A DNA stretch of 40,313 nucleotides from Candidatus Nitrotoga sp. BS (GCF_927797785.1 NZ_CAKMLL010000107.1:1-40313), one strand, 5' to 3'; counted from the first letter of the stretch, positions 18,064 through 29,270 are shown. Numbers and translations are program-made. The notes: a model not told the origin generated them from the letters alone.

Positions 18064-18483
18064 ATGGCTGTTGAACGTACCTTATCAATTATTAAACCCG
18101 ATGCTGTAGCCAAGAATGTTATTGGACAGATTTACACCCGTTTTGAAAATGCTGGATTAAAAGTGCTTGCAGCGCGTATGGTGCAGATGTCGCGTACAGA
18201 AGCAGAAAATTTTTATGCTGTACATCGTGAGCGCCCATTCTTTAAGGATCTGGTAGATTTTATGATTTCTGGTCCAGTGATGGTGCAGGCATTGGAAGGC
18301 GAAAATGCGATTGCAAAAAATCGCGATTTAATGGGAGCCACGGATCCGAAAAAAGCTGACAAAGGTACTATCCGCGCTGATTTCGCTGACAGTATTGACG
18401 CCAATGCAGTACATGGTTCAGATTCATCAGAAGCTGCCGCAGTGGAAATTGCTTATTTCTTTCCGGATTTGAAAATTTCATAG
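18064..18483 (+). CDS. ndk: Nucleoside diphosphate kinase
   Basis: 139 residues from ATG 18064, with GGAG about 8 nt upstream; an upstream in-frame ATG at 18037 would add 9 non-conserved residues. Begins [21 protein letters not shown] and has the catalytic His117 in NAVHGSDS. It transfers the gamma-phosphate between nucleoside triphosphates and diphosphates, using a phospho-histidine. It heads the conserved betaproteobacterial order ndk-rlmN-pilW-rodZ-ispG-hisS. A 257-nt gap with no supported gene follows; it holds only a small GAGGA/TCCTC hairpin near 18690. Confidence 0.97.
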   Translation: MAVERTLSIIKPDAVAKNVIGQIYTRFENAGLKVLAARMVQMSRTEAENFYAVHRERPFFKDLVDFMISGPVMVQALEGENAIAKNRDLMGATDPKKADKGTIRADFADSIDANAVHGSDSSEAAAVEIAYFFPDLKIS

Positions 18484-18740
18484 ATTAACCCGTTTTTATA
18501 AGCTATTTTTTTCTACTAGTGTTATCTCGGCCGCGTTTTCAATTGTCGTTTGTCAAATAACAGCTTGTACGATCAATGTGCGAGCTTAAGAAACGTGTGG
18601 GCTAATTCAGAATTGGTCATTCTCGCTATTCAGCAGGCTTAACATAAAATAAGTTAATCTTCAGTTGGTCGAGGGTTCAATTTAATAGAGGAGCAGGTTC
18701 CTCGCTGTCGCGATGATGGCGTAATTTTAAAGGTCATCTG

Positions 18741-19823
18741 ATGTCCGAAAATATTCTTGGCTTTGATGTGCTGCGACTTACCGCATGGTTTGCTTCGATG
18801 GGTGAGAAGCCCTTCCGTGCGCGGCAGATATTGCGCTGGGTGCACAAAGTGGGAGAGTCAGATTTTGCTGCGATGACCGACATTGCTGCTTTATTGCGCG
18901 TGAAGCTGCAGCAGCAAGCTTACGTGGCTGCGCCACAGGTAATGCGCGATGAAATTTCCGCAGATGGCACGCGTAAATGGTTGCTGGATGTTGGTACGGG
19001 CAATGCAGTGGAGGCGGTTTTTATTCCAGAGGCAGCGCGCGGCACATTGTGTATTTCAACTCAAGCGGGTTGCGCACTTAATTGCTCGTTTTGCTCTACC
19101 GGGAAACAAGGTTTCAACCGTAATTTGAGCGTAGCTGAAATTATTGGTCAATTGTGGTGGGCCAACCGTCAGATTGGCAAAGATGTAGATGGTAAGTGGC
19201 CAGTCACTAATGTGGTGATGATGGGTATGGGCGAGCCGTTGCTAAATTTCGATAATACCGTAAGCGCCTTACGTCTGATGCTGGACGATAATGCTTACGG
19301 TTTGTCTCGACGTCGTGTAACTTTGTCTACTTCTGGCATCGTACCGGCGATGGACAGGCTGCGTGAGGAATGCCCAGTAGCGCTGGCGGTATCGCTGCAT
19401 GCATCCAACGACAGCTTGCGCGATGTTCTGGTGCCGATCAACCAGAAGTATCCTTTGCGTGTATTACTGGCAGCATGCCAGCGTTATCTGGAACGCGCCC
19501 CACGTGACTTTGTCACTTTCGAGTATGTGATGCTGGAGGGTGTGAATGACAGCGTAGACCAAGCGCACGAACTGGTTGCTTTGGTGCGCGATGTGCCGTG
19601 CAAATTTAATCTGATACCGTTCAATCCTTTTCCGCAGACGCATTATCGTCGTTCCAAAGCTGATGTTATAGCCAGATTTCGTGATGTACTGATGCAGGCC
19701 GATATAGTCACTACGATACGTAAAACACGAGGCGATGATATTGCCGCAGCCTGTGGACAACTGGCTGGGCAGGTACTGGATAAAACCAAAAGAACACACC
19801 GATTATTAGAGATCCGACCATGA
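18741..19823 (+). CDS. rlmN: Dual-specificity 23S rRNA/tRNA adenine C2-methyltransferase RlmN
   Basis: 360 residues. Radical-SAM cysteines C111, C115 and C118 form CxxxCxxC (CALNCSFC) in [17 protein letters not shown]. The GMGEPLLN motif follows, and Cys338 (AAACGQLAG) matches the cysteine that becomes methylated in the mechanism. Methylates A2503 of 23S rRNA and A37 of some tRNAs. AAAGG lies 7 nt before the ATG. Its TGA overlaps the pilW ATG (ATGA). Confidence 0.97.
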   Translation: MSENILGFDVLRLTAWFASMGEKPFRARQILRWVHKVGESDFAAMTDIAALLRVKLQQQAYVAAPQVMRDEISADGTRKWLLDVGTGNAVEAVFIPEAARGTLCISTQAGCALNCSFCSTGKQGFNRNLSVAEIIGQLWWANRQIGKDVDGKWPVTNVVMMGMGEPLLNFDNTVSALRLMLDDNAYGLSRRRVTLSTSGIVPAMDRLREECPVALAVSLHASNDSLRDVLVPINQKYPLRVLLAACQRYLERAPRDFVTFEYVMLEGVNDSVDQAHELVALVRDVPCKFNLIPFNPFPQTHYRRSKADVIARFRDVLMQADIVTTIRKTRGDDIAAACGQLAGQVLDKTKRTHRLLEIRP

Positions 19824-20608
19824 AATTATTTTCACTCATGAGAGGGTTGAGTTTTTTTCTGCTTCCTTTAAGCATGGCAGGATGCGTTACGCAATCCAAT
19901 GTTGGATATGGCAGTAAGCCGCAGCATGCTATTTCGCGGGAAGAGGCCAGCGCCAGAATACATACTGAACTGGCTGCACAATATTACGACCGTGGACAAC
20001 TCGGGGTGGCATTAGAAGAATTGTCGGTGGCTTTACAGTCTAAACCCGACTACGCATCGGCTTACAACGTGCGCGGCCTTGTGCACATGGCTTTGCATGA
20101 AGATCAGCAGGCAGATGAGGATTTTCAGCGCAGCTTGCGTTTGGATAGTACTGATTCAAATGCGCATAATAATTATGGCTGGTTTCTTTGTGAGCGAGGT
20201 AAGGTATCGGATTCCATCAAGCACTTCATGGCAGCGCTAAAAAACCCACTTTACGCTACTCCGGGGAGAGCTTATTTGAATGCAGGCTTGTGTTCCATGA
20301 AGGCTGGCAATGCGAAAGACGCTGAAGAGTTTTTGCAAAAAGCTCTAACTGCCCAACCCAATATGCCGGAAGCACTGCTGGCTATGGCCAATCTCTACTT
20401 TACTAAAGCCGATTATGCAGGTGCGAAATCTTATTTCATGATCTTTAAACGGAACAATACATCTTCTTTGACAGCTGAAAACCTATGGCTGGCGATACGT
20501 ATCGAACGTAAATTAGACGATCGAATTGCGGAAGACAGCTACGCGATGCAATTGCGCACAAATTTTCCGGATGCGCGTGAAACTCAGCTTATGCAGTACG
20601 GGCAATAG
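19820..20608 (+). CDS. pilW: Type IV pilus assembly lipoprotein PilW/PilF (TPR)
   Basis: 262 residues. A lipobox LSMAGC with Cys22 predicts an outer-membrane lipoprotein. Tandem TPR-like helices follow ([75 protein letters not shown]). In type IV pilus systems this protein helps assemble the secretin. It is coupled to rlmN by a 4-nt overlap and to rodZ by a 1-nt overlap (TAGTG). No other pilus genes are here; this location is conserved for the family. Confidence 0.93.
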   Translation: MKLFSLMRGLSFFLLPLSMAGCVTQSNVGYGSKPQHAISREEASARIHTELAAQYYDRGQLGVALEELSVALQSKPDYASAYNVRGLVHMALHEDQQADEDFQRSLRLDSTDSNAHNNYGWFLCERGKVSDSIKHFMAALKNPLYATPGRAYLNAGLCSMKAGNAKDAEEFLQKALTAQPNMPEALLAMANLYFTKADYAGAKSYFMIFKRNNTSSLTAENLWLAIRIERKLDDRIAEDSYAMQLRTNFPDARETQLMQYGQ

Positions 20609-21450
20609 TGGATAATTCGTCGGAAAACACTTTAGGCGATGCCTCCAGTAGTTTTGAGGTGCGGCCGTCCAGCGTCGGTACTGTGCTGCGTGAAGCACGC
20701 GAGCAGCTTGGACTGAGCGTTGAAGATGTGGAAAGTCGTCTTAAGTTTGCATCACGCCAAATTGAGGCACTGGAGGCTGACAATTTTACTCTTTTACCGG
20801 AAACTTCTTTTGTGCGCCGCTTTATACGCAGTTATGCCAAGCTATTGCAATTGGATCCTGAGCCCTTGCTGGCATCATTGCCAATAGCGCCAACGCAGCC
20901 ATCGCTGCACTCTGCAAGCAATGCGATTGACGTGCCGCTTCCAAATACCTATGCGTTACGCGGGCTCAAACTAATCTGGTTAGCAGTCGGTTTTGTTGTA
21001 GTCTTGATTATATTGCTCTTTGTCTGGTTAAATTTTAGCCAGTCGATTACGCTGCCGGCTAGTGTGGAAACAGTAGGGTTGCCAGCCGTCATGCCGACGA
21101 TCCCGGCTTCTGTTGTGGTAGCAGTGCCGTTGCCTGATGCGCCCGCCGTGTCCCCGGAAGCCCCAGCTACTGGCGAAGCCATACAGACAAAATCAAATGA
21201 TGCATCCAAGCAATCCGGCGCTATCCGACTGATGTTTGATGCAGAGTCTTGGGTGAAAGTGACAGACAATGACGGTAATATATTGCTGTCAAAACTTAAT
21301 GCTCGCGGCACCGAACAAAATCTGAAAGGCAAACCACCGTATTCTATTGTTATTGGTAATGCCAGCGGAGTGCGTTTATATTATCAAGAGAAACTTGTTG
21401 AATTTGCGCCTTCTGAACCTGGCGGAATCGTGAACCTCACATTGGAATAG
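20608..21450 (+). CDS. rodZ: Cytoskeleton protein RodZ
   Basis: 280 residues from GTG 20608, which shares its G with the pilW stop. A cytoplasmic helix-turn-helix of the Xre type spans about 24-85 ([36 protein letters not shown]). A single membrane span follows at about 121-143, then a Pro/Ala-rich linker and the periplasmic DUF4115 domain from about 203 ([17 protein letters not shown]). RodZ links MreB to the envelope for rod shape. Only 2 nt separate it from ispG. Confidence 0.93.
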   Translation: MDNSSENTLGDASSSFEVRPSSVGTVLREAREQLGLSVEDVESRLKFASRQIEALEADNFTLLPETSFVRRFIRSYAKLLQLDPEPLLASLPIAPTQPSLHSASNAIDVPLPNTYALRGLKLIWLAVGFVVVLIILLFVWLNFSQSITLPASVETVGLPAVMPTIPASVVVAVPLPDAPAVSPEAPATGEAIQTKSNDASKQSGAIRLMFDAESWVKVTDNDGNILLSKLNARGTEQNLKGKPPYSIVIGNASGVRLYYQEKLVEFAPSEPGGIVNLTLE

Positions 21451-21452
21451 AT

Positions 21453-22709
21453 ATGAGTCAGCAACCCATTCAGCGTCGCGTGACGCAACGTGTCATGGTA
21501 GGTAATATTGCCATAGGTGGCGGTGCTCCTATCGTAGTGCAGTCCATGACCAATACTGATACCGTGGATGCCGCAGGTACCGCGCGCCAGGTCTATGAAC
21601 TTGCACAAGCCGGTTCCGAATTAGTGCGAATTACTGTTAACACAGCCGAAGCTGCCGCACAAGTGCCTCGCATTCGCGAGTTGCTCGACAAAATGGGCTG
21701 TAATGTACCCTTGGTGGGTGATTTTCATTACAACGGTCATCGTTTGTTAACTGACTTTCCGGAATGCGCCAAAACACTAGGGGGATACCGGATTAACCCG
21801 GGCAATGTTGGTCGTAACCGCAAGGGAGATGACCAGTTTGCTATGATGATAGACGCTGCCTGCCGTTATGCTAAGCCGGTGCGCATCGGGGTGAACTGGG
21901 GTAGCCTGGAGGCTGATTTGATCGTGCGCATGATGGATGAAAACGCCAAATTAGCACAGCCGAAGGAGGCTGCAGCGGTAATGCGTGAAGCACTCATCGT
22001 GTCTGCACTGGATAGCGCTCAGCACGCCGAAAGACTTGGTTTGCCGCATGATCGAATTGTGTTGTCGTGCAAGGTGAGTGAGGTTCAAGCTTTAATTGCG
22101 GTATACCGTGAATTAGCACTGCGCTGTGATTATCCGCTGCACCTGGGGTTAACAGAAGCTGGCATGGGATCCAAAGGTATTGTCGCCTCTACTGCCGCGC
22201 TTGCCGTGTTACTACAGGAAGGGATAGGGGATACCATACGTATCTCTCTCACGCCGGAACCGGGTGGCGATCGCACGCAGGAGGTCATCGTGGCACAGGA
22301 AATTTTGCAAACGATGGGTTTACGCTCCTTTACGCCTATGGTGATTGCTTGCCCCGGCTGCGGTCGTACCACCAGCACGGTTTTTCAAGAATTGGCGCAA
22401 AGTATCCAGTCTTATTTGCGCGAGCAAATGCCGGTATGGCGCGAGCAATTCAGCGGCGCTGAGGATATGACAGTGGCGGTAATGGGCTGTATAGTGAACG
22501 GTCCTGGGGAAAGCAAGATGGCCAACATTGGTATCAGTCTGCCGGGCAGTAACGAGCATCCTGCAGCACCGGTATATATGGATGGTCAAAAAGTTGTTAC
22601 TTTGCGTGGTGACAATATTGCCAACGAGTTCAAGCAAATCGTAAATGATTACGTAGCGCGCAACTACGCGCGGCGTGAAGCTGACCGTTCCCATTCAGAA
22701 TCTATATAA
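21453..22709 (+). CDS. ispG: 4-hydroxy-3-methylbut-2-enyl diphosphate synthase (IspG/GcpE)
   Basis: 418 residues. N-terminal TIM-barrel half ([40 protein letters not shown]) and the C-terminal iron-sulfur half with Cys300 and Cys303 in CPGCGRT and Cys346 in GCIVNGPGE, the 4Fe-4S ligands. It catalyses the penultimate MEP-pathway step and so feeds the farnesyl diphosphate used by HpnC/HpnD. It sits in the operon after rodZ. A repeat element separates it from hisS. Confidence 0.97.
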   Translation: MSQQPIQRRVTQRVMVGNIAIGGGAPIVVQSMTNTDTVDAAGTARQVYELAQAGSELVRITVNTAEAAAQVPRIRELLDKMGCNVPLVGDFHYNGHRLLTDFPECAKTLGGYRINPGNVGRNRKGDDQFAMMIDAACRYAKPVRIGVNWGSLEADLIVRMMDENAKLAQPKEAAAVMREALIVSALDSAQHAERLGLPHDRIVLSCKVSEVQALIAVYRELALRCDYPLHLGLTEAGMGSKGIVASTAALAVLLQEGIGDTIRISLTPEPGGDRTQEVIVAQEILQTMGLRSFTPMVIACPGCGRTTSTVFQELAQSIQSYLREQMPVWREQFSGAEDMTVAVMGCIVNGPGESKMANIGISLPGSNEHPAAPVYMDGQKVVTLRGDNIANEFKQIVNDYVARNYARREADRSHSESI

Positions 22710-22764
22710 ATCCAAGTATAAATTGAGCACCAAACAATAAAAGTAGCGCTCAGACATTGCAAAA

Positions 22765-22904
22765 GGCACTTCTGAAAATCCAATTTCCGTCACAATACTG
22801 CGTTACTCAAAGAAAATTATCGCTTACATATCAACTATATGCCGCGCTCAATTTTTTTACTCGCGCCTTGTCTTGTCTAGAGAATTGAATTTTTAGAGGC
22901 GCCC
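22765..22904 (-). repeat. Dispersed inverted-repeat element (copy 2 of 5), complete
   Basis: About 140 bp, nearly the reverse complement of the 29127-29270 copy. It starts GGCACTTCTGAAAATCCAAT and ends AATTTTTAGAGGCGCCC. The shared core includes CGTCACAATACTGCGTTACT and TTATCGCTTACATATCAACT. It lies in the 268-nt ispG-hisS spacer, so transcripts that read through to hisS carry it. Confidence 0.88.
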
Positions 22905-22977
22905 TAAACGTACATAGAAGTAGGGTGAAGTTGTTTTGATCGTACCAGTCATGAGTGAAGTAAAGGTTAATCGTTTT

Positions 22978-24255
22978 ATGAGTAGCAATTCCCCGTTGCA
23001 GGCCGTACGCGGCATGAATGACATCTTGCCGGAAGAGGCAGGCCTTTGGCTGTGGTTCGAGGATACTGTGCGTGACTGGCTGGAAAGTTATGGTTACCGC
23101 AACATTCGCATGCCATTACTGGAACAGACGGCGTTATTCAAACGCGCGATAGGTGAAGTGACCGACATTGTAGAAAAAGAAATGTACAGCTTTGAGGATA
23201 GCCTCAATGGTGATCAGCTTACGCTTCGTCCGGAAGGTACGGCTTCTTGCGTGCGCGCCGCGCTGCAACACAGCCTGCTGTACAATGCGCCGCAGCGTTT
23301 ATACTACAGTGGTGCGATGTTCCGCCACGAACGACCGCAGAAAGGGCGTTACCGTCAGTTTCACCAGGTCGGCGTGGAAGCATTAGGCTTCGCTGGCCCG
23401 GATATTGATGCCGAACAGATTCTGATGTGCGCACGCCTATGGCGCAAACTGGGCTTGCGCGATATTACATTGCAACTTAATACACTGGGTGATATAGCTG
23501 CGCGGCAGCGGCATCGCGCCAAGTTGATAGCCTATTTCGAGCAGTACAGTGGCGTACTGGATGCTGATGCCACGCGCCGTTTGCACAGTAATCCACTGCG
23601 CATCCTTGATAGCAAAAATCCGGCAATGCAAGAATTGATATTGGCCGCGCCCAGTTTGATGGAGGAGCTGGAAGAAGACGCACTTAAGCATTTTGAGACA
23701 GTACAGAAAATTTTACACCGCCATGAAGTGGCGTTTGAGATAAATCCACGTTTAGTGCGAGGGCTGGATTATTATAATCGTACTGTATTCGAATGGGTTG
23801 CTACTCGCCTCGGCGCGCAGGGTACTGTTTGTGCGGGCGGTCGTTTTGATGGCTTGATTGAGCAAATAGGTGGAAAACCTGCACCGGCCACCGGTTTTGC
23901 CATGGGCATTGAACGCTTGTTGGCACTGTTGCAGGAAGATGGTATGGATGCTCCTCCGGCACCACTAGATGTGTATTTGGTGCATCAAGGCGAGATGGCA
24001 GATGGCATGGCGAGCTTAATTGCGGAACGATTGAGGGATTCCGGGTTGCGCGTAGTGCTGCATTGCAGTGGTGGAAGCTTTAAATCGCAGATGAAAAAGG
24101 CAGATGCCAGTAACGCATGTTTTGCAGTTATTCTCGGCGACAATGAAGCGAGTACTGGGCTGGCCACGCTCAAACCGCTACGTGGTGGCGAACAACTGCA
24201 GGTAGCATTTGACGAATTACCGGCCAAAATTAACGAACTGATTAAACAAGGATAG
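22978..24255 (+). CDS. hisS: Histidyl-tRNA synthetase
   Basis: 425 residues from ATG 22978, chosen because [20 protein letters not shown] begins the family; TTG 22936 and ATG 22951 are in-frame alternatives. Class II features: motif 2 region [11 protein letters not shown] and [15 protein letters not shown], the histidine loops [12 protein letters not shown] and GGRFDGL, then motif 3 [10 protein letters not shown]. The anticodon-binding domain follows from about residue 330. It charges tRNA-His. The ribosome site is weak (AAAGG 11 nt upstream). The leader contains a repeat element, so expression may differ from that in relatives. yfgM follows after 5 nt. Confidence 0.96.
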   Translation: MSSNSPLQAVRGMNDILPEEAGLWLWFEDTVRDWLESYGYRNIRMPLLEQTALFKRAIGEVTDIVEKEMYSFEDSLNGDQLTLRPEGTASCVRAALQHSLLYNAPQRLYYSGAMFRHERPQKGRYRQFHQVGVEALGFAGPDIDAEQILMCARLWRKLGLRDITLQLNTLGDIAARQRHRAKLIAYFEQYSGVLDADATRRLHSNPLRILDSKNPAMQELILAAPSLMEELEEDALKHFETVQKILHRHEVAFEINPRLVRGLDYYNRTVFEWVATRLGAQGTVCAGGRFDGLIEQIGGKPAPATGFAMGIERLLALLQEDGMDAPPAPLDVYLVHQGEMADGMASLIAERLRDSGLRVVLHCSGGSFKSQMKKADASNACFAVILGDNEASTGLATLKPLRGGEQLQVAFDELPAKINELIKQG

Positions 24256-24260
24256 AGAAA

Positions 24261-24899
24261 ATGGCAGTACTCGATTTGCAGGAGCAGGAGCAGGTAGATG
24301 CGTTTAAAGCATGGTGGAAGGACAATGGCAAATGGCTGTTAATAGCATTGGCTTTGGTTGTAAGCGGTTTTGCTGCAATGCAGGGTTGGCAGTTCTATAA
24401 AGATAAGAAGATGAATGAAGCCAGCATGTTATATGCAGAACTGGAAAAACAGCTCGCCAGCAACGACCCCAAGCGTATCAATGATGCCGAGACAGCAGTG
24501 ATCGAAAAATTCGGTTCTACCGTTTACGCGCCGCGGGCGGCGCTGCTGGCGGCGAAGGTTAATATTCAAAGTAATGATGTGCCACGCGCTAAATCACAAT
24601 TAGAGTGGGTGATTAAACATGCTGAAGAGACAGGGCTACAGAGTGTAGCGCGTCTCAACTTGGCTAGTGTATTGTTAGACGAAAAAAAATTCGCTGATGC
24701 ACTCAAGCTGCTGGACGAAAAGCATCCTGAATCTTTTGACGGTTTGTATGCTGACCTTAAGGGTGACGTGCTGCACGCGCAGGGTAAAGCTGACGAAGCA
24801 CGAGCCGTTTACCAGCTTGCATTTAATAAATTCGATCCCAATAGTAAATATCGCAGCTTGATTCAAATTAAATTGGACGCGCTTGGAGGCGCTAAATGA
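24261..24899 (+). CDS. yfgM: YfgM family, ancillary SecYEG translocon protein
   Basis: 212 residues. A short cytoplasmic N-terminus (EQEQVDAFKAWWKDNGKW) leads to one membrane span at about 25-42, then periplasmic TPR-like helices (ARLNLASVLLDEKKFADALKLL). E. coli YfgM associates with SecYEG and the chaperone PpiD. Position between hisS and bamB is the conserved one. Its stop overlaps the bamB start by 4 nt. Confidence 0.92.
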   Translation: MAVLDLQEQEQVDAFKAWWKDNGKWLLIALALVVSGFAAMQGWQFYKDKKMNEASMLYAELEKQLASNDPKRINDAETAVIEKFGSTVYAPRAALLAAKVNIQSNDVPRAKSQLEWVIKHAEETGLQSVARLNLASVLLDEKKFADALKLLDEKHPESFDGLYADLKGDVLHAQGKADEARAVYQLAFNKFDPNSKYRSLIQIKLDALGGAK

Positions 24900-26038
24900 T
24901 TATTCGCATTACTGCGCTGTTGCTACTTGTAACGCTGGCAGGCTGCTCCACTGTGTCTGGCTGGTTTAGCAGCGAAAAGACCGGCAAGGAGCCGGCAGCG
25001 CTGGTTGAATTCAAGCAGGCTGCTACGTTTGATGTGCGCTGGCATCACAAAATCGGTGGAAGTGGCAATTCTATTCTGCAGCCTGCCGTAACGAGTGATG
25101 CGGTGTATGCCGCAAATGCCAAGGGCGAGTTATTTCGACTCGATCCTGCAACAGGAAAAGAAGTGTGGCGTGTCAATAGTGACTTCACCATTACTGCCGG
25201 GGTAGGGGAGGGCGAAGGTTTAGTGCTGGTCGGTGGTGGAAAGGGCCAATTGGCTGCCTTTACGGAGGATGGTAAGTTACGTTGGAAAACGAAAGTGTCC
25301 AGCGAAGTATTGAATGTAGCAAAAGTTGTTGATGGCATTGTGGTAGTGCGTACCGCTGACGGACGCCTTTCTGGCTTGGATGCCACGGATGGCAAGCGTT
25401 TGTGGTTGTATGAACACGCCATGCCCCCGCTGGTTGTGCGCAGCCATGCAGGTGTAGTGATTGAACGTGGCACAGTATTTGCCGGATTGCCCGCTGGCAA
25501 ACTGACGGCAATTAGCTTGAGTTCCGGCATTGTCATATGGGAAACAGTCGTGTCTCAACCGCGTGGCAACACTGAGTTGGAGCGCATCAGCGACATTACC
25601 AGTTCGCCGGTGCTAGATGACGAACAGGTCTGTACAGTGGCGTTTCAAGGACGTGTGGCGTGTTATGGCTTGGCACAAGGTAGTTTGTTATGGAGCCGAG
25701 ACCTATCCAGCGATAAAGGCATAACGCTATTCCATAATTATCTTTATGCTACAAATACCAGTGGTGCTGTGCTGGCAATGGATAAAAGTAATGGAAGTTC
25801 AGTTTGGAAAAACGAACAGTTATTCATGCGCCAACCCTCAGTCCCCTATGCGTTTGGAGAACAGTTGATAGTGGGCGATTATCAAGGGTATCTGCATGTG
25901 CTGAGTCGTGAGGATGGAGGCATGGTGGCAAGGTTGAAGACCGATGGTAGTGCCATACTGACTGCTCCGATGGAGCTGGATGGTGGTCTGTTGGTGCAAA
26001 CACAAAATGGTGGTTTGTATTCGGTCACCCTCCATTAA
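24896..26038 (+). CDS. bamB: Outer-membrane assembly lipoprotein BamB
   Basis: 380 residues. Lipobox LVTLAGC with Cys17. Repeated PQQ-like propeller blades follow (VYAANAKGELFRLDPATGKEVWR, DGRLSGLDATDGKRLW, AGKLTAISLSSGIVIWE, SGAVLAMDKSNGSSVWK). BamB is a scaffold of the BAM complex that folds outer-membrane barrels. der follows after 25 nt. Confidence 0.95.
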   Translation: MIIRITALLLLVTLAGCSTVSGWFSSEKTGKEPAALVEFKQAATFDVRWHHKIGGSGNSILQPAVTSDAVYAANAKGELFRLDPATGKEVWRVNSDFTITAGVGEGEGLVLVGGGKGQLAAFTEDGKLRWKTKVSSEVLNVAKVVDGIVVVRTADGRLSGLDATDGKRLWLYEHAMPPLVVRSHAGVVIERGTVFAGLPAGKLTAISLSSGIVIWETVVSQPRGNTELERISDITSSPVLDDEQVCTVAFQGRVACYGLAQGSLLWSRDLSSDKGITLFHNYLYATNTSGAVLAMDKSNGSSVWKNEQLFMRQPSVPYAFGEQLIVGDYQGYLHVLSREDGGMVARLKTDGSAILTAPMELDGGLLVQTQNGGLYSVTLH

Positions 26039-26063
26039 GTTTGCGCCTAATTGAAAGTCTGAA

Positions 26064-27464
26064 ATGTTACCCACACTCGTTTTAGTTGGTCGTCCAAATG
26101 TGGGGAAATCCACTTTATTTAACCGCCTTACGCGTAGCCGTGATGCTCTGGTAGCTGATCTGCCAGGGCTAACGCGCGACCGTCACTATGGGCGTGGGCG
26201 GGTTGGCGAACGGCCATTCCTAGTGGTGGATACCGGTGGTCTGGAGCCGGTAGCCAAGGAAGGTATTCTGTATGAAATGGCCAAGCAAACGCGGCAAGCG
26301 GTGGACGAAGCCGACTTGGTGTTGTTCTTGGTTGATGGGCGTCAAGGATTGACCCCACAGGACAGGATTATTGCCGAGCAATTGCGCAAATCTGGGCGTC
26401 CCCTGATGCTCCTGGTCAACAAGGCTGAAGGCATGCAGCGCGCTGCTGTTGTCAATGAATTTTTCGAATTGGGAATAGGCGAGCCGTTGCCTATTTCTTC
26501 AGCACATGGTGACAATGTAAGTGAGATGGTGGAGCTTGCACTGGAAGAATTACCACCTCAAGCTGAAAATGATGAAAAACATTCAGATCACCCGAAAATG
26601 GCTATTGTTGGCCGTCCTAATGTTGGAAAATCTACCTTGGTCAATGCGCTTTTAGGCGAGGAACGGGTAATTGCTTTCGATCAACCCGGCACTACACGCG
26701 ACAGCATTTATATTGATTTTGAACGTAATGCTAAGCAATACACCATCATAGACACCGCTGGCGTTCGTCGCCGAGGCAAAGTCGACGAAGCCGTCGAGAA
26801 ATTTTCCGTAATAAAAACATTGCAGGCGGTAGAAGACGCCAACGTTGTCGTTCTCGTGGTAGATGCACAACAGACCATTACCGAGCAAGATGCGCATATC
26901 GCGGATTTCGTTTTGCAAGCTGGACGTGCATTGGTATTGGCGGTAAACAAGTGGGACGGGCTGGACGACTACCAACGCGAGACGACTAAACGCGATCTTG
27001 ATCGCAAGTTGCATTTCCTCAGTTTTGCCAAATTACATTACATCTCTGCACTTCTAGGCGATGGCGTGGCCGGTATATTGAAATCGGTGGATGAGGCTTA
27101 TGCTGCCGCCATGGCCAAACTGCCTACGCCTCAGCTCACACGGGTACTTATAGCTGCAGTGGAAAAGCAACAGCCTCCGCGCTCACAGTTTCGTCCCAAA
27201 TTGCGTTACGCTCACCAAGGTGGCAGCAATCCGCCGCTAATCGTGATTCATGGTAGCGCGTTGGACAATATACCGGAAAGTTACCGCCGTTATCTGGAAC
27301 GCACTTTCTGTACTGCCTTCAAACTGCAAGGAACGCCACTCAGGATCGAATTCAAGGCAGGCAAAAACCCGTTCGCCAATAAAACCCCCAAACCGCTAAC
27401 CGAAAGCGAGGAGCGCAGTGCTCACCGCGCGCGCATTCGTGGACGCAGGCTATACGGGCGTTAA
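26064..27464 (+). CDS. der: Ribosome-associated GTPase Der (EngA)
   Basis: 466 residues with two GTPase domains in tandem: P-loops [14 protein letters not shown] at about 8-21 and [15 protein letters not shown] near 183-197, each with DTAG/DTGG, plus NKAEG and NKWDG specificity motifs. A KH-like C-terminal domain and a basic tail ([15 protein letters not shown]) follow. Needed for 50S subunit maturation. In many betaproteobacteria hfq and hflX come next; here the order breaks and an accessory gene follows. Confidence 0.97.
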   Translation: MLPTLVLVGRPNVGKSTLFNRLTRSRDALVADLPGLTRDRHYGRGRVGERPFLVVDTGGLEPVAKEGILYEMAKQTRQAVDEADLVLFLVDGRQGLTPQDRIIAEQLRKSGRPLMLLVNKAEGMQRAAVVNEFFELGIGEPLPISSAHGDNVSEMVELALEELPPQAENDEKHSDHPKMAIVGRPNVGKSTLVNALLGEERVIAFDQPGTTRDSIYIDFERNAKQYTIIDTAGVRRRGKVDEAVEKFSVIKTLQAVEDANVVVLVVDAQQTITEQDAHIADFVLQAGRALVLAVNKWDGLDDYQRETTKRDLDRKLHFLSFAKLHYISALLGDGVAGILKSVDEAYAAAMAKLPTPQLTRVLIAAVEKQQPPRSQFRPKLRYAHQGGSNPPLIVIHGSALDNIPESYRRYLERTFCTAFKLQGTPLRIEFKAGKNPFANKTPKPLTESEERSAHRARIRGRRLYGR

Positions 27465-27633
27465 TCCAAGCTTAAAAATATATAAATATTTATTTCAATT
27501 AATTACGTCGAGTACTAAAAAAACAAAATATTGCATGCAGAATATCTGCAACTCACCGAAAATTGAATTGTAAACATTGATTCAGCCACAATTATCGGGA
27601 TATTGATTTCTGAACTACGCAACAAATCAAAAT

Positions 27634-28956
27634 ATGTATTGTATGTTCTTACGACACATAGTTTCTCTCCTCTTACTCCTGTGCAGTTCAATATTACAGG
27701 CTGCCAGCCTCGTTACAGCTGACGCCGATAATTATCGTGAATTGCTTTCGCGTCTGGAACCAGGCGACACGCTTTTACTACAGCCCGGCGTGTACAAAAA
27801 AGGTTTGCCCGTGCACCAGCTAAACGGGAATAAGGACAATCCCATCATCATAATGGGCCCGCCAGAGGGTCCTGTACCTGTTTTTTTGGCCAGGCCTGGA
27901 TACGCCACGATCAGCATGATTAACGCCAGTTATATTGTTATCCGTAATTTGGAGCTTAACGGACAGGGTATGGCTGTGGACGGCGTTAAATGTGAAGGAT
28001 ACGCTGACTGGGCTCACCACATCACGCTGGAAAATCTGATTATTAAAGGTCATGGCAACAACCAACAAACAGTCGGTATTTCGACAAAGTGCCCCGCGTG
28101 GAGCTGGGTTATCCGAAGTAACACAATTATGGGTGCCGGCACCGGAATTTATCTCGGCAACTCCGATGGTAACGCACCATTTGTGGAGGGCTTGGTAGAG
28201 AACAATTTAATCGTTGATACGATAGGCTACAACTTGCAAATTAAGCATCAAAACGCGCGACCGGAGATTCCGAGTATGCCTCTCGATCCGAGCGTCACCA
28301 TTATCCGCCACAACGTTTTTAGCAAGGAAAAAGGAGCTGCTACCGGGCCGTTAGCGCGGCCTAATGTGCTCGTGGGGCACTGGCCCGTGAAAGGGAATGG
28401 GTCGAAAGATAATTACGAAATCTATGGCAATTTCTTCTATCAAAATCCTACCGAAGCGCTCTTTCAGGGAGAAGGGAATCTTGCACTGTATAACAACCTT
28501 TTCGTCAACGGCTATGGGAATGCGATCAGAATTCAGCCACATAATGATATTCCACGCTCTATACACGTTTTCTACAATACTGTTATTACCCCTGAAACCG
28601 GTATTTCAATCATTTCAGGTCAGGGCAGCGAAAATTATGTTCAACACGTCTCAGCCAATGTGATCTTTGCTTCTAGACCGATTGCAGCCAAATCGCAGGA
28701 ATCCAATAGCATCGGCCAAATAGAAGATGCCGTTGATTATTTATGGAAGCCATTTGCCCCATTAGGCACGATGGATCTTTACCCGAAAGTAAAAAATATT
28801 GTGAAATTAAAACTGGTCGATACCGCCTCTTTTCGCGTCTTTAAGGACTGGGATATGGATTTTAACAAGCGCAAGCGGAATGAACACGTCCGTGGAGCCT
28901 ATGGTGGAGAGGGTCTAAATCCTGGCTGGTTGCCGCAAATCGAACGTAAGCCATAA
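27634..28956 (+). CDS. Secreted right-handed parallel beta-helix protein
   Basis: 440 residues. A signal peptide ends near SILQA-AS. Next comes LEPGDTLLLQPGVYKKGLPV, then repeated short strands with Asn turns (YIVIRNLELNG, HITLENLIIKGHG, VIRSNTIMGAGTGIYLGNSDG, YGNAIRIQPH), the rung pattern of beta-helix folds found in polysaccharide lyases (chondroitinase B/alginate lyase type). The catalytic residues of a known lyase could not be assigned, so enzyme activity is unproven. No clear Shine-Dalgarno; ATG at 27643 is an alternative start. It is placed where hfq might be expected. Confidence 0.75.
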   Translation: MYCMFLRHIVSLLLLLCSSILQAASLVTADADNYRELLSRLEPGDTLLLQPGVYKKGLPVHQLNGNKDNPIIIMGPPEGPVPVFLARPGYATISMINASYIVIRNLELNGQGMAVDGVKCEGYADWAHHITLENLIIKGHGNNQQTVGISTKCPAWSWVIRSNTIMGAGTGIYLGNSDGNAPFVEGLVENNLIVDTIGYNLQIKHQNARPEIPSMPLDPSVTIIRHNVFSKEKGAATGPLARPNVLVGHWPVKGNGSKDNYEIYGNFFYQNPTEALFQGEGNLALYNNLFVNGYGNAIRIQPHNDIPRSIHVFYNTVITPETGISIISGQGSENYVQHVSANVIFASRPIAAKSQESNSIGQIEDAVDYLWKPFAPLGTMDLYPKVKNIVKLKLVDTASFRVFKDWDMDFNKRKRNEHVRGAYGGEGLNPGWLPQIERKP

Positions 28957-29126
28957 TGATGGTTTCTCAAGGCAAACTTAGAAGCGCTGGACTGCCAAGA
29001 GAGCGGTTTGGAAGTATGACAAATTAAGTAGCGGGTATTTGACTAAATATATTCACAAAGATTTTGAGAATAGTGCGTGATAAAAATAGGAAATCCTATT
29101 TGTATTTGTAACTGACATAGTCTGTT

Positions 29127-29270
29127 AAGGGTGCCTCTAAAAATTCAATTTTCTAGACAAGACAAGGCGCGAGTAAAAAATTTGAGCGCGGCATATAGTT
29201 GATATGTAAGCGATAATTTTTTCGAGTAACGCAGTATTGTGACGAAAATTGGATTTTTAGAGGTGCCCTT
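29127..29270 (+). repeat. Dispersed inverted-repeat element (copy 3 of 5), complete
   Basis: 144 bp flanked by TTAA on both sides (GTTAAGGGTGCC on the left, GGTGCCCTTAAA on the right). Terminal arms of about 26 bp (AAGGGTGCCTCTAAAAATTC... and its counterpart) pair with three mismatches. There is no open frame. It lies between the convergent beta-helix and DUF3422 genes. The remainder of the 28957-29292 gap holds only a short dyad ATAGGAAATCCTAT near 29090. Confidence 0.9.

Noticed and set aside
17101-29050. Shared AAATACCCGCTA near 17125 and (inverted) near 29025
   Set aside because: About 12 bases plus loose similarity; too short to separate from chance, although both lie near copies of the dispersed element.
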